Below are positions 11,701-22,316 of a stretch of DNA of 64,000 nucleotides, piece after piece. Positions within the stretch are counted from its first letter, which is position 1. Each line of letters begins with the position of its first letter. The notes beneath the pieces were generated by a model. The model did no database searches. It saw nothing but the letters and a program-made list of their open reading frames with translations, and had not been told where the DNA came from. The DNA is from Solenopsis invicta. Taxonomy: Eukaryota; Arthropoda; Insecta; Hymenoptera; Formicidae. The stretch is from contig NC_052676.1 of NCBI RefSeq assembly GCF_016802725.1, forward strand, positions 2,497,433 through 2,561,432, given 5' to 3'. Both the position numbers and the translations under genes were made by a program.

Positions 11701-14700
11701 ATTTTTTATTATTAAAATTTTTTTTTCCATTTTGATCACAAAAATATCCGTTATTTTGAAATAATAAATTAATTAGCTCGTTACATTCGAAGAAATATGA
11801 AAAGGTTAAGAGCAACCGAGCAAATAAGAATATTATTACAGCAAATTAAAATGTATACGGTTTATTCTCGATTAAATGAGAAGTACACGAGACTGTACTT
11901 AAGTTTTCACCGCATTATAAGAAAAAAGTAAACCAACAAGTAAAAACATTTTTACTTTTTCGAGAGAGTAATAATTTAATTTATTTTTGAGACTTTATTT
12001 ACTCGATTTGCTGGTCGCTGACCTCTTTTTATTATTTTGGTTTGTGAGCCATGGTATTACTTATTCAATTTAAAATTATATTATCAAATGCGTAATAATA
12101 TAAAAAAATGTGCAATGCATTATTTTTTTTATTTACTATGTACACTAATTAATTTTTTAAATGTAATTTAAAGTCCTTAAAATTCTGTACAGTTTTATTT
12201 TTAAATTCTTTACAATTTTTCAAGGAGAGAAGGATGCTTTTGAGCATCGAAACTATAAAACTATAAGATTTAATAATATCATTTTATGTATTCCGGCGTC
12301 ATGCAGCTGTGTTTCAAGCCCGACGAACATGCGACGCGCAGTTGCATAAACCGGAGATTGTAAAAATTCTGTATTCCACACTAAGATCTGCTGTGTCCGC
12401 CTTACATTTTGATAATTTAGTTCGCAATCTGTTTGTATATTTTATAAACAGCCTCCTTGATTTAAAAGGAGGCTCAAGTATAAGATCATTTTATGAATAC
12501 TACTCTTTTTCGCGACTCTCGATCGCAACCGCCGCAATCTTTGATTATTTAACGAGAAAATCTGCGGCAATTTCGAGGTTCGCGGGAAATAAAGCCGATG
12601 TACTGAAGAAGCGTGAGGATTTTCTGGGATATCTAAACGATACGTGGAAGTACCGCGGGACGAGTGTTAGAGGGAAGTCCCAACGGTAAATTGCAAGCTA
12701 CTGCGGAGGAATGAGATCGTTTCGCGCGATATCGCGTGATTTCGTATGGGAAATCTTCTCGAATTGCTTCCCCCTTCCTCTCTTCCCCACGTCCCCCTCT
12801 TTACGCCCTTCACGTAATTACCATACTTTATGCAATCCCGTTTATGAGAAAACTTTTGCCGAGTGAATTGTTTGCGTACGTTCCTCGGGGGTCTTTGGTT
12901 CAAATGTCACAATGTCACATGGTTAATATACCGGCGCGCTTCCCAAATGTCAAACGAAAATATCGAAATTGCGTATGTCCAGAATCGAACGTATGACGAA
13001 TATTTATTTATTTTTTTGTGTCATATGTACATATGTGTAGGGCGTGTTTTGGTGCGTTGTCTAAAAGAAACAAAATTTATAAATGAAAAATACGTACTTG
13101 TGCATTTTTAGCTTTTCGATGGGAGAATTAATTGTTCGATTAATATTTAAAGAAATCATCTGCTTCTCTCTTGGATTGTACATCTCCTTTACGTAATCCC
13201 CATATTTATGCATTAATAACGCAACTTGAACTCGCTTTTGCAGAGCAATAGGAAACAAATGAGGCTCACATAAACGAATACATAAAAGTGTAATATAACG
13301 GTATTTTTCCATTTTACGCTTGACGCTAGGTTTCAAGCGATCACGTAATCGCTCCAATGTCAACAGAAAGAAGTTCGATTTTTCCAGCTTCAAGCTTGAT
13401 TCCGGTTAGCTATCAACAGAATTGAGTGTGTTAAATATTTTTTCTTTAACTAAATTGAGTTAAATTTGATGGATTATAAAATTTAATTTATTACGTTACA
13501 TAATTACTTCAAAAGTTGTTTGAACGAAAAATTAACTCGGTTAAAAGTTGTGTTAAGATTAACCTAAATTAAAAGTTAATTTTAAAAAGTATTATTTATG
13601 TTAAATTAGAATGTCGTCATTTTTTCAAATTTGATTACTGTCAATAATAAAACAGTTATGAATGATATGAATCGTCAAATAAATTTAAAATTTTATGAAT
13701 TATATGAAGTTTATAATATAAAAATATTGTTTTTTTTTATACGGAAATGTACTTTTTTTACATAGGAAAATTGTTAACTTATTGTGAATTAAAGTTTATG
13801 CATTATATTAAAAAAAAAAAATTTATTTGAAATTAGCTAACAATAAGTTAAATTAAAAAATGTAAACCATTCAACGTTAATATTTAACAACAATTTACAA
13901 CTAACCTGAATATCAATCACTAATTAGATTAGATATTGAAATGAAAAGATATCTTCATTTATTCACTTACTAAAAATATAAATTCAACTCGGTGCAATTT
14001 ATACTTTATTTAATCTTCATCAGCCTTGAGCACGAAATTAATTAATGCGTAGAGATTAAGAAGTAATCCGGTATTAACGAAGAAGAGAAATGTTGAATAA
14101 ATAATAATAATCTGATTAGCTCGTAATACAATTTAACAAATTAATGAGCAATGCCAGTGAGACGAACAAAAACATTTAGGTGTTCGTATAAAGCAAAAAT
14201 TATATTTATTAATATATATCTTTGACACAGACGTTACGACTCTATGGAGTCTTCTTCAGTGTATACTCTTACATTACTTATGCAACGTTTTCGACGATGC
14301 AAATATCTTGCCTGACGGCAATGTTCTCAACGCAAATGAAGGCAGAATTCGAGTATGATCCGGTTTACAGTCATACTCGAATTCTGCCGTCATTTGTGTC
14401 GAAAACAATGTTAGAGTGCACACTGAAAAAGATTCCATAGAGTCGAAACGTCTGTGTCAAAGATACTAATAAATATAATTTTTGCTTTATACGGACACCT
14501 AAATTTTTTTGCTCGTCTCACTGGCCTTACTCACTAATTTGTTGAACAAATAAAATACAATGTACAGAAGTTTATTTATTTATTCAACATCTCGATTCAA
14601 CATCTGCGTTAATTAATTCTGTCCTCAAGACTGAAAATAAGTGAAGTTGAAACGTATTAATTTTAATTTGTTAAGAGAATGAATTATGTATTTACGCTTT

Positions 14701-17700
14701 TATATGTTCACATTTTTGTGTTTATTTAGCAAGTCCTCATTTGTCTTATATTTTCTTTTGTTTTTTTTGTGGTGTTTATTTCCTTTTGTTTTTCTTTCTC
14801 TTTCTTTTTTTACCGTGACCTTTTCCTAAATTGAATCCTTCGAAACTTATAGATTGACGTTCCGTGCGAATTAAGTCGCGAAGCTGTAAATAAATCGAAG
14901 GGACGTTAAACTCTGCATTCGTGCAGGTTTCACGGGAGCAGGAAGAGCGTCGCGCAAAAAAAATCTGATTGTCGTCGACGGTTTATTGATTATCGGTTCG
15001 CGCGACTCGCGGATTTATTGGCCGTCACTTCACTTCCGTGCTTTCTTGATAACTTTTCTTCACACCTTTTCGCGGTCTTGACTTATCTTTACGGCACGAT
15101 GCAGCCGCAGCGACAAAATTCTTGCGAATGAATAAAAAGCGCGGCTCAGATTGCATCGGCAACTCTTTGATCTCTAATTTTTACACATTTTATCGTTCAC
15201 ATAAAAAAAAGAATATGTTTCGAGAATACCATTATTTTCGAAATGTTGAATGAGATAATATAGTGTTAAACACACGTAGCTTAATTGTTTACGTGAAGAA
15301 TTTTGCATAGTTTTATTAAAAAAAAATTTGTTCTTATTATTTAATAACGGGGGTTGGATAAATTAACAAATTTTTTTAACCAAATTGAGTTAAAGTTAAT
15401 GACTTATAATATTAATTTAGTTACGTTAAAAGTTACATGAATAAAATTTCATTTAATTAAACGTTACATTAAAAATATATTAGTTTAAATTAAGTTAATT
15501 TTGAAAAGCATTATTCGTATTAAATGAGAAATTTGGAATTTTTTTTCATTAGATTACTCAAAATAATTATAACAGGATAATCAAATGAATTTATTATTTT
15601 ATTTCTAATCAAGTTTTTGAAATATTAAAATTATATTGTTTTTTATATGGAAATGTATATTTTTTACATAGATAAATTTTTAACTAAAACAAAATTAATA
15701 AATTAAAGTTTGTGTTTCAAAAATAAGTATTTAAAGTTAAACTTTATTAACTTTCTATCTTTATTATTTAACTTTTTAATTAGTTATTCAATTCTGTTTA
15801 ATAATAATTTTCACAAGTTTGAGAGGAAAAATTTATTAAAATTAAAAAAAAATGCGTTTACAGTTATATGCAAACATGTGATTTATTAAAATTATGGGAA
15901 ATATTTTTAGTATATTTTGCCTTGATGTTAATAATCCACATGTTTGCATACAACTGTGAATACATTTTTTTAATTTTAGTAAATTTTTTCTCAGTGTAAT
16001 TATTACTTGTTAAATATAATATATTTTAATTTGATGCTAACGTTTGATATCGTTTTCTTTTATCTATCAAGATAATTTTTTAACACTCTTGAATCTACTT
16101 TAATATAGCAAAACTTTTCATCAATGTACGCAATCGCGACGTTATGAATATATTCACAAACGAGATACATATTGAAATGTATATCGATGGAATCTTTTCT
16201 GTTTCTCTCTCTCTCTCTTTTATTTTTTCTCTTTTTATATGATTTTTTTCATTGCTAGCGGAAAGCGAAATGTGAATCTAAATTACATCGAACGACTTAT
16301 TACTTTTTATAAGCGTACCGCTCGGAATCGCAACTCCCGCTTGCTGAAACATAGAGACAACGGGGTCGCGTGTTTCTTCTCTTCTTCCTTTCTTCGATTT
16401 GACGTTTAAACGAACGTTCCTCATCTCCGTCGGCGTTTCTTCCACGTGTTTCTCTGTCTTTTCCCTCCCTCTCTCCCTACCTCTCCTGTATCTATCTCAT
16501 TTGCAATTCAGGGACGCGACGCGCAGTTACGCAACGCGCAACGCAATTTCTCCGAACCGTTTATTCCGCGCGTTGCAGATGGGAAAGCTTGGAAAAAAGC
16601 ATCAGCGTTTTCATAAAGTTTTTTTCTGCCATCCCCTCTCTCCCTCCACCTTTTGTGAATATCGCGTCTTGTAGAGGGACGAGACGCCGCGCCGCGGATG
16701 CTGCACGGAAATTCTCCCGGATCCTCGCCGGGAAATCGAACAACAAATTTACCGATTTGCCGAACGAATTCACGACGCTGCGCCCTTTGATCGTCGGTTA
16801 AAGAACACTCTTTTGACCCATGCGGTTTTCTATTCTTTGTCTTTCTTCTTCTATTTCTTCTTTTATTTCTTCTTTTATTTCTTTTTTTATTTCTTCTTCT
16901 ATTTTTTTCTTCTTCATTGCGCTTCCGATTGCCGGCGGACCAAAAATATTTTTATTACGAGCGCGTTGGGAAACTCACACAATGTGGAATTTTAAAATCG
17001 AACGTGAAGATCGTGAAAAATTGCGCAATAACGATACGTACTCGCGACTCTTACGGAGAACGGAGAAACACAGTTTTTCTCTTCCATTTTCTTCCGCTCC
17101 TTATAGTTTTTCAAAGTCGCGCAAGAAAGTTGAACGCTTTTACGCAGCGCTTGCCCGCATTTTTTAATCCCTCGTTCTTTTAACAAACGGGTCATCACGT
17201 TGAATACCTCGTTAATTTTAACTTTAATGTTGGTAACGCGACGTGGCCTTTGTACGGAGAATTTTACGAAGAACTTTTTTGTAAATTCCAAGGGGACAGC
17301 GTTCGCGATTTTGCCCGCAGGAGTTCGGAATAGCGATGGGCGTTATTTCGTTATCTGTTACTCCGATAGGACGTTTTATTATATTATATGACGAGATTTT
17401 GCATAAAAAGTTATCATCTGTAATTATGCAGGCATATAAAATATTTCTTTAATTCAAGTATTTATATAATTAAATATATAAACGCTTGAACTGTCAGGAA
17501 ATTTAATTTTACTTAAATATAAATACTTGAATTGAAGAAATTTAATCAAATTTAAAAATCTAGTCGAGTCAACAATTTTTTTTTAGTGCTGAATCAATGA
17601 TGGTTTATTTAGTTGAACCAATAATTATTTAAGATATTTTCTAATAGTATGGCAAATTGTTAAATTGTTAGTAATTATTTAACTAAGTAGCTATTTAAAT

Positions 17701-18543
17701 AACTGGTTATTTTAAAGTTACTGTTTAATAAAAATAAACGTTTAGCCTATCACGTTCGGACATCGCGGAATCGCGTGGGCGAATCGAGGAAGAGCCGTGC
17801 AAACGTCGGCAAACTCTTTCGAGTCGGGATCAGAATCTGCGGCGACGATATCCGTTTTCAATTGTTTTCCGATCTCGCCTCGCCTCGCCTCGCTCCATTA
17901 CAAAGCGACGGACGGAAGGAAGACATTTCTGACAGCTGTCAAGTGGACCCCGTGCCGCGTCCGTTTCGCACGCTCTCCCCCGTCAATTCCGGTCGCAAGT
18001 CCTTCGAATGGGGAGGAAAAACCAACGGACGGACTCGCTTTTCTCCCCTTTTTTTACCCTTCTTCCTTCCCTCGCTTATTTTATTTTTCGCCTGTTATTG
18101 AAAAACAGGACTTTGACGGACACGCGAGCGACTTAGATAATTTTTGTTCACCGTTCGAAAAAAAATGATTGCAATTATCATAACATTTTTATAATATTCC
18201 ACTGATATTGAAATAATATATCAATGTTATATAAAAGCATATAATATTAATACAATATTTTTATAATATTAAAATAATATTAAAAATTTTGAATAATATT
18301 CTCAGAATATTATTTTAATATTATTTTAATTTTTAATAATATTTGTATATTTTAGGAATGTTGTAGCGCTTACAGGGATGTCTCATAATTCTTTACGTGA
18401 GTTTTTCCTTTATAGTTTACACTTACGTTCATGTTTTTCAAAAATCTGTCTTTATCTTTGTCGATCGTCGGCATCGCCCCCGTGTATTCCGCGAAGACGA
18501 AGAGCATCAACGCCACGGTAACCACGCTTCGTATGGACAGCAT
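8746..18543 (-). CDS. Allatostatin C-like neuropeptide precursor (probable triple-C paralogue)
   Basis: Two coding exons, 18427-18543 and 8746-8943, join in phase 0 to give 104 aa. The donor is AAC|GTAAGT and the acceptor TTAG|AAG. Residues 1-23 form a signal peptide (ATG at 18543; hydrophobic VALMLFVFAEY, cleavage expected after TGA). The C terminus has a basic processing site RKRR (86-89), then KWQLCSVNAIACF followed by GK and the stop. The glycine gives an amide, and Cys94 and Cys101 would form the ring of the C-x6-C-F family. Allatostatin C peptides are secreted ligands of somatostatin-type receptors and act on corpora allata, gut and heart. The WxxC, NA and CFGK positions match the bee/ant-type SYWKQCAFNAVSCF peptide as I recall it, but the usual aromatic-Asn pair is Val-Asn here. 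A TTTCCAG acceptor just upstream of the ATG implies a further 5'UTR exon. The family call is good; the paralogue call is less sure. Confidence 0.72.
10935..11452. mobile_element. Foldback element of the CACTGA family with a nested inverted repeat
   Basis: It begins CACTGAAAGAAAAAATAACT. It carries AAATTTAGTAATTTTTTC at the right end and paired TAAATATTTA blocks in each arm, as in the elements at 19656 and 29241. Inside it, about 11040-11320 is a second inverted repeat: AAGTAGTGTTTAATTTTAAG faces a reverse complement ending in CACTTCTTTTTTAAGTG. Non-coding. One foldback appears to have inserted into another. Confidence 0.55.
13425..13900. repeat. Copy 1 of a TTAA-rich interspersed repeat
   Basis: It contains AACTAAATTGAGTTAAATTTG, then TTACGTTACAT, GAACGAAAAATTAACTC and TATACGGAAATGTAC blocks. 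The same order is seen in copies at 15350-15790 and 52490-52740, and reversed at 41793-42285. AT-rich, no open frame of note. Confidence 0.6.
14020..14640. mobile_element. Long foldback element, about 600 bp
   Basis: GCCAGTGAGACGAACAAAAA (14153) faces its reverse complement ending in GTCTCACTGGC at 14524. The arms continue inward through AAAGCAAAAATTATATTTATTA and GACACAGACGTT to a central stem around GCAGAATTCGAGTATGA (14342) and TCATACTCGAATTCTGC (14388). Weaker pairing extends outward to CAGCCTTGAG (14021) and CTCAAGACTG (14623). Reading frames in it (for example 14222-14440) follow the arms and are not genes. The ends and any target duplication are unclear. Confidence 0.75.
15350..15790. 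repeat. Copy 2 of the TTAA-rich interspersed repeat
   Basis: It matches 13425-13900 block by block: AACCAAATTGAGTTAAAGTT, TTAGTTACGTTAAAAGTTAC, ATGAATAAAA, TTAAGTTAATTTTGAAAAGC and TATATGGAAATGTA. Many substitutions separate the copies. The two lie in the same intron about 1.9 kb apart, in the same orientation. Confidence 0.6.
15820..15993. mobile_element. MITE-like foldback, about 170 bp
   Basis: GAGAGGAAAAATTTATTAAA at 15821 and the following AATGCGTTTACAGTTATATG are mirrored by CATACAACTGTGAATACATT and TAGTAAATTTTTTCTCAGTG on the right. Inner arms pair through GCAAACATGTG and CACATGTTTGC. Non-coding. Confidence 0.7.
16841..16914. repeat. Minisatellite of a TTTTATTTCTTC-type unit
   Basis: A 12-base pyrimidine-rich unit is repeated about six times with small changes. 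Open frames across it encode only Phe/Ser/Tyr-rich low-complexity sequence and are not genes. Confidence 0.7.
18175..18356. repeat. AATATT-rich low-complexity stretch
   Basis: Dense repetition of AATAATATT and TAATATT words on both strands, just downstream of the signal-peptide exon on the minus strand, that is, at the start of its intron. Self-complementary but without a fixed period. Confidence 0.6.
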
Positions 18544-18626
18544 CGTTCCAAACCTGGAAATAAGAGAGTGAAAGTGATCGTACGGTAAGAATTTTGATTG
18601 CCAAAGAAGCATTCCAAAGATGTATA

Positions 18627-18695
18627 CACTGAGAGAGAAAATGATTGCAATTACCATAATGTAATTATAATTCACAAAATCAGTCATTTTCAGTG
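18627..18695. mobile_element. Very short CACTGAG-ended foldback
   Basis: CACTGAGAGAGAAAATGA at 18627 is mirrored by TCATTTTCAGTG ending at 18695. At about 70 bp it is a stub of the CACTGA-ended elements. It lies in the intron or 5' flank just upstream of the neuropeptide start exon. Confidence 0.5.
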
Positions 18696-19102
18696 CCAAC
18701 TATAATATATATTTACATTTGCTTTAACTATGAAAATACAGCTATTAGTTATTGTTATTATGCAAATGTTTGAAAAACAATTTTATTCACTGTAATTGTG
18801 ATTGCATTTACGTAGAAATGTTTATTTTATTTTTAGCATTTATAATATATCTTGATATTTTATTATATTATTGTTTGAAAGTAATTATAATTTATTGTAA
18901 AATTACACACAAGATTAATATTACTAACAGTACAGCAGTAATACCTATAAAGAATGGAGTACTTAAGCATAATTATTTTAATTACCAAGAAATTATAGTC
19001 ACAAATACCAAATACTTTTTTTTTCAGTAAAGAGGAGCGTAATTAATTTTCTCCTATTAAGTAATGATAATGATACTAAATTTATTTAGTTTGATAATAA
19101 TG

Positions 19103-19304
19103 CACAGAGAAAACGATTTCTTTTTTTTTGGACTTAATAAATTTTATTGTGTCCAAACAAATTTATTTGGAATGGTTTAAACAAACCAATCTTTGAATCG
19201 ATAACTACGATTAATAATAGTGTTATTTTTGTCAAATAATAGATGTTGCTCGAATAAAACAACTTTTAGTCAAATAGGATTCTAATGAAATCTTTCTTTC
19301 TGTG
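19103..19304. mobile_element. MITE-like element with CACAGA ends, about 200 bp
   Basis: CACAGAGAAAACGATTTCT at 19103 is matched inverted by the right end, which reads CACAGAAAGAAAGATTTC on the other strand and ends at 19304. Inner arms pair only loosely. Non-coding, in the upstream region of the neuropeptide gene. Confidence 0.55.
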
Positions 19305-19655
19305 TACTAAATTTATTTAGTTAAGTTGCTATAACTTTTTAGCGAGAAAAACATGTGGTAAATATGACTAGGAGTTTTATCCAACCGGAAAAAATGTTAC
19401 TAAAGTCTCACAGGTTAATCTGTCAAACGTTCTAGCTATAAAATATCGAGTTCAAGAACTAGAAATTCTGTTTGATCTCACCGAAATGCATTCCATATCT
19501 TAAATACATTCCATTCAACACCATGCTGTCTTGTTGGTACACTCAAAACATTTTTTACTCAACTAATAATTATTATTAAATTATTAATAACAATGAAATG
19601 TTAATGAAACGTGAATTCGGATCTGAAAAGGATTGAGGATGAGTACAATCGTTTA

Positions 19656-19904
19656 CACTGAGAGAAGAAAAATAAAATTTAATATTTAATAAATGTATTA
19701 AACTAAATTTTAATAAATATTTGTTTAAATGGTTGCAATAAAATATTTGCTAAATGTAAATAAACATTTAGTACAAGAACCACTAATGTAAAATTTGACT
19801 ATTATTTTTTTTTTATTGACTAAATATTTATGTAACGTAAGTAAATATTTTATTATAACTTTAAACGAATGTTTATTAAAATTTATTAATTTTTTCTCTC
19901 AATG
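19656..19904. mobile_element. MITE of the CACTGAG family, about 250 bp
   Basis: The left end CACTGAGAGAAGAAAAATAA and the right end TTTTTTCTCTCAATG are inverted repeats. The inner arms contain TTTTAATAAATATTTGTTT on the left and AAACGAATGTTTATTAAAA on the right. The order of blocks is the same as in the element at 29241-29459. Confidence 0.7.
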
Positions 19905-20262
19905 TAAACATTGTCCGAATTCGCAACAAACTTTTTTCGTTTCACATTTTTACGAATTGGAAAATTTCAAAAAATAATTCCATGCCTCGATAGCCTTGGC
20001 AGCCTTGATCTCGATAAAACGTTCAATCGACGGACGATGTTTTACGTTCTATGCCTTGTTCCACCTGTCGCACATACATGTTCTATTTGAAAAGTCACGT
20101 CGGGCTAGTGAACGATCTCGATTGCCGATAGCGATAAATAGCGGTAAGGGCCGATAAACGTTTTGAAAATCAAGTTCAAGTTCACATCCCTCTTCTTTTT
20201 CCCGAACATTTAACGTCGCGACGAAGTATACGAGTTTATCTCTTATTTCTGCACGTTACTCA

Positions 20263-20263
20263 C
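20263..20263 (-). promoter_or_regulatory. Candidate splice donor of an upstream 5'UTR exon (neuropeptide gene)
   Basis: On the minus strand the sequence reads TTGGATG|GTGAGTAAC, a near-consensus donor. It is 1.7 kb upstream of the TTTCCAG acceptor that precedes the neuropeptide ATG. A similar donor, GGGTG|GTGAGTTT, lies at 21797 at the edge of a GC-rich block. Either could end a non-coding first exon of that gene. There is no direct evidence of use. Confidence 0.3.
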
Positions 20264-20730
20264 CATCCAATTCCGGTAGCGTATAAACGGTATGTCAAAT
20301 TATCAATAACTGTATGACACTTTTCTTTTCCGTTTCGAAGAACAGAGAATGGATATCCGCGAGTTTCTCGTTAAAAAATTCTCAGAACGGCGAGGAATTC
20401 ATAAGAATCTTGAAATACACTTGCAAGGAGGAACGATGGGGCGCATGCCGTTCGTTCTTACGCGGTGAAACCTTTCGCCAAGTTGGAGCAAATTTCAAAC
20501 CGACGCCCCAATCGGTATTTTAATCGAAGGGTTCCGAGAATGAAACGTAGCGGAAATTTCTGAAATAAGTACACAAATGCAATAAGAGCCTGCTTTGAAG
20601 GAGATAATATTAATCTTTAATGAGTTAGATAATCACATTCAGTGTTTGCTGTTACCTACATAAAATTATCTAGATGAAGCGAATTATCTTTGCAGATTAT
20701 TAGAATATATTATCTCCATCTTTATCCTAG

Positions 20731-21181
20731 GAGGAAAAGGACGGAAGCATCCCCCTCCTATTTTGATAAGTTTTTAGTATGCTGTAGTTTAGATCAAAAT
20801 AAGGGACACGTATTTTTTTATGTTTCTTGTTCTAACTTTTAGGGGGTAAAACATCCCTTTGATGAAAATCGGTTAAACAATTTTTTTTTAATTAAAAAAT
20901 ATTAAGAACAATTTTTGATTACTGTTATAAAGTACTTTTATTCAGAAGATTTTTTATATTTTTTATAGTTCCGATGATATACGCTTCGAAAGAAAAACTT
21001 TTTTAAATTTGTTTTAATTAAAAATAAATAAATAAAATTGATTTTTTTCAAAGAGGTGTTTTACCTCCTAAAAGTGAAAACGGGCACATATAAAAAAATA
21101 CCTGTCCCTAATTTTGATTTGTACCACAATATATTGAAGGTTCATCAAAATTGAAGAGGGGCATTTCTGCTCTTTTCCTTT
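20731..21181. mobile_element. Long-arm foldback element, about 450 bp
   Basis: GAGGAAAAGGACGGAAGCAT (20731) faces the reverse complement GCTCTTTTCCTTT ending at 21181. The pairing runs about 200 bases: GATCAAAATAAGGGACACGT on the left against CCTGTCCCTAATTTTGAT on the right, and GGGGGTAAAACATCCCTTTG against AAAGAGGTGTTTTACCTCC. Non-coding. The high arm identity suggests a moderately recent insertion. Confidence 0.8.
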
Positions 21182-22316
21182 AAATGCAACGTTGATTACA
21201 TGAGATTTCTTAGAGCTTGCATTTTGCTTTCTTATTTTGAAAAAAAAAAATAGGTATTTTATTTATATTAATTTATATTAATTTAAATAACAGTATTGAT
21301 AGCATTTTTTCTTTTTACTGTTTATATTTTTGAATATATTAAATGATTGAAATATTTAACGGTACGTTAAATTCAGAAATTTCAGAAATTATTCAAAGAA
21401 AATTTAAAATAAAACTGATATTTGATGTTTTTTTGCATCCTCGAGAAAATTGAGAATTAATCTTGATGAATGAGACGAGTTTGAACGAGCCACGTTTTCG
21501 AATTTAATTCTCGAGTTACATAATTAATTTAAATACGCAGAAGGTATAATTAAAAAAAAAGTTCATTAGTTAAATAAATAATTAAGTACTCGGTTTACTC
21601 TTGCCGTATTTAAATGAACTTTGTCTATCAATTTACTGAACTACTGATACCCGAGAGTGTCGACGTTTCCTTCGTCCTGACGAAGGAGCGTAATGAAAGG
21701 TCGTCGAGAGAAAGAGGGTAACGGCGCGAGATATAAATACACCGAGGGGGAAAGGGAGGCCGGGGACTAAATGAAAGAAGAAGCCCGCGAAACTCACCAC
21801 CCGGTGGTCCGTTACACAATCCGCTAATTGGCGGGACAAACGAGTGCGCGCATTATTGGCCGCGCTGCTGCGTATCAGATAATTGCTGCGGCCACCAGCC
21901 GCCGCCGCTCGGAAAAGGGATATCCGAGTCACAAAGCTCCGCGGCGTAACGGCGCGGTTTGCGCGAATTTAATTCATTAATTAGAAAAGGTCATCGCGAT
22001 AATGCGGCCGCGAGATGAAACGCCGCGCCGGATACGCGTTTGTCGGCCGCGCGTTATCTACTAATCCCGTCGATGCCGATAAAAAACACGATTGATACGA
22101 CACGCGCGTGCGAGGGTTCGAAAAGTGGAAGAGGAGGGGGGGGGGAATGAAAAACGGAATTTAGAGTGACGCGTGTTGAAAGTTAAACTTTTGAGGGTGC
22201 AATGACCCTCTTCCTTTTCTCGCTTCCACTTCGGCACGTGGAAAGATCACGGAAGGGTATTGCCCTAAAAATTTTTCGTTCGAAACTTTTATCATCGGAA
22301 TTATAATAAAAGAAGA
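21182..22316. other. Non-coding stretch with a GC-rich, CpG-containing block at about 21640-22260
   Basis: 21182-21640 is AT-rich without features. 21640-22260 is rich in CG dinucleotides (GGCCGCG, CGCGCG words) and carries a minus-strand donor-like GTGAGTTT at 21797. It could be the promoter and first non-coding exon of the minus-strand neuropeptide gene. Open frames in it have no recognisable protein. Confidence 0.35.

Larger units (their letters stand above)
8944..18426 (-). other. 9.5-kb intron of the allatostatin C-like gene
   Basis: This large intron separates the signal-peptide exon from the mature-peptide exon. It is mostly AT-rich and holds foldback elements (10935-11452, 14020-14640, 15820-15993) and two copies of a TTAA-rich interspersed repeat. 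GC-rich islands sit at about 10290-10930, 12300-12900, 16380-17390 and 17750-18130. They contain open frames of up to 126 codons (12309-12689, plus strand), none with a recognisable domain. A middle coding exon cannot be excluded, but the phase-0 junction works without one. Confidence 0.55.

Noticed and set aside
12309..12689. 126-codon ORF in the neuropeptide intron
   Set aside because: Begins at GTG, no familiar motifs, poor codon character; kept only as part of the GC-island observation.
14222..14440. 72-codon ORF
   Set aside because: Spans the two arms of a foldback element; its coding appearance comes from the repeat.
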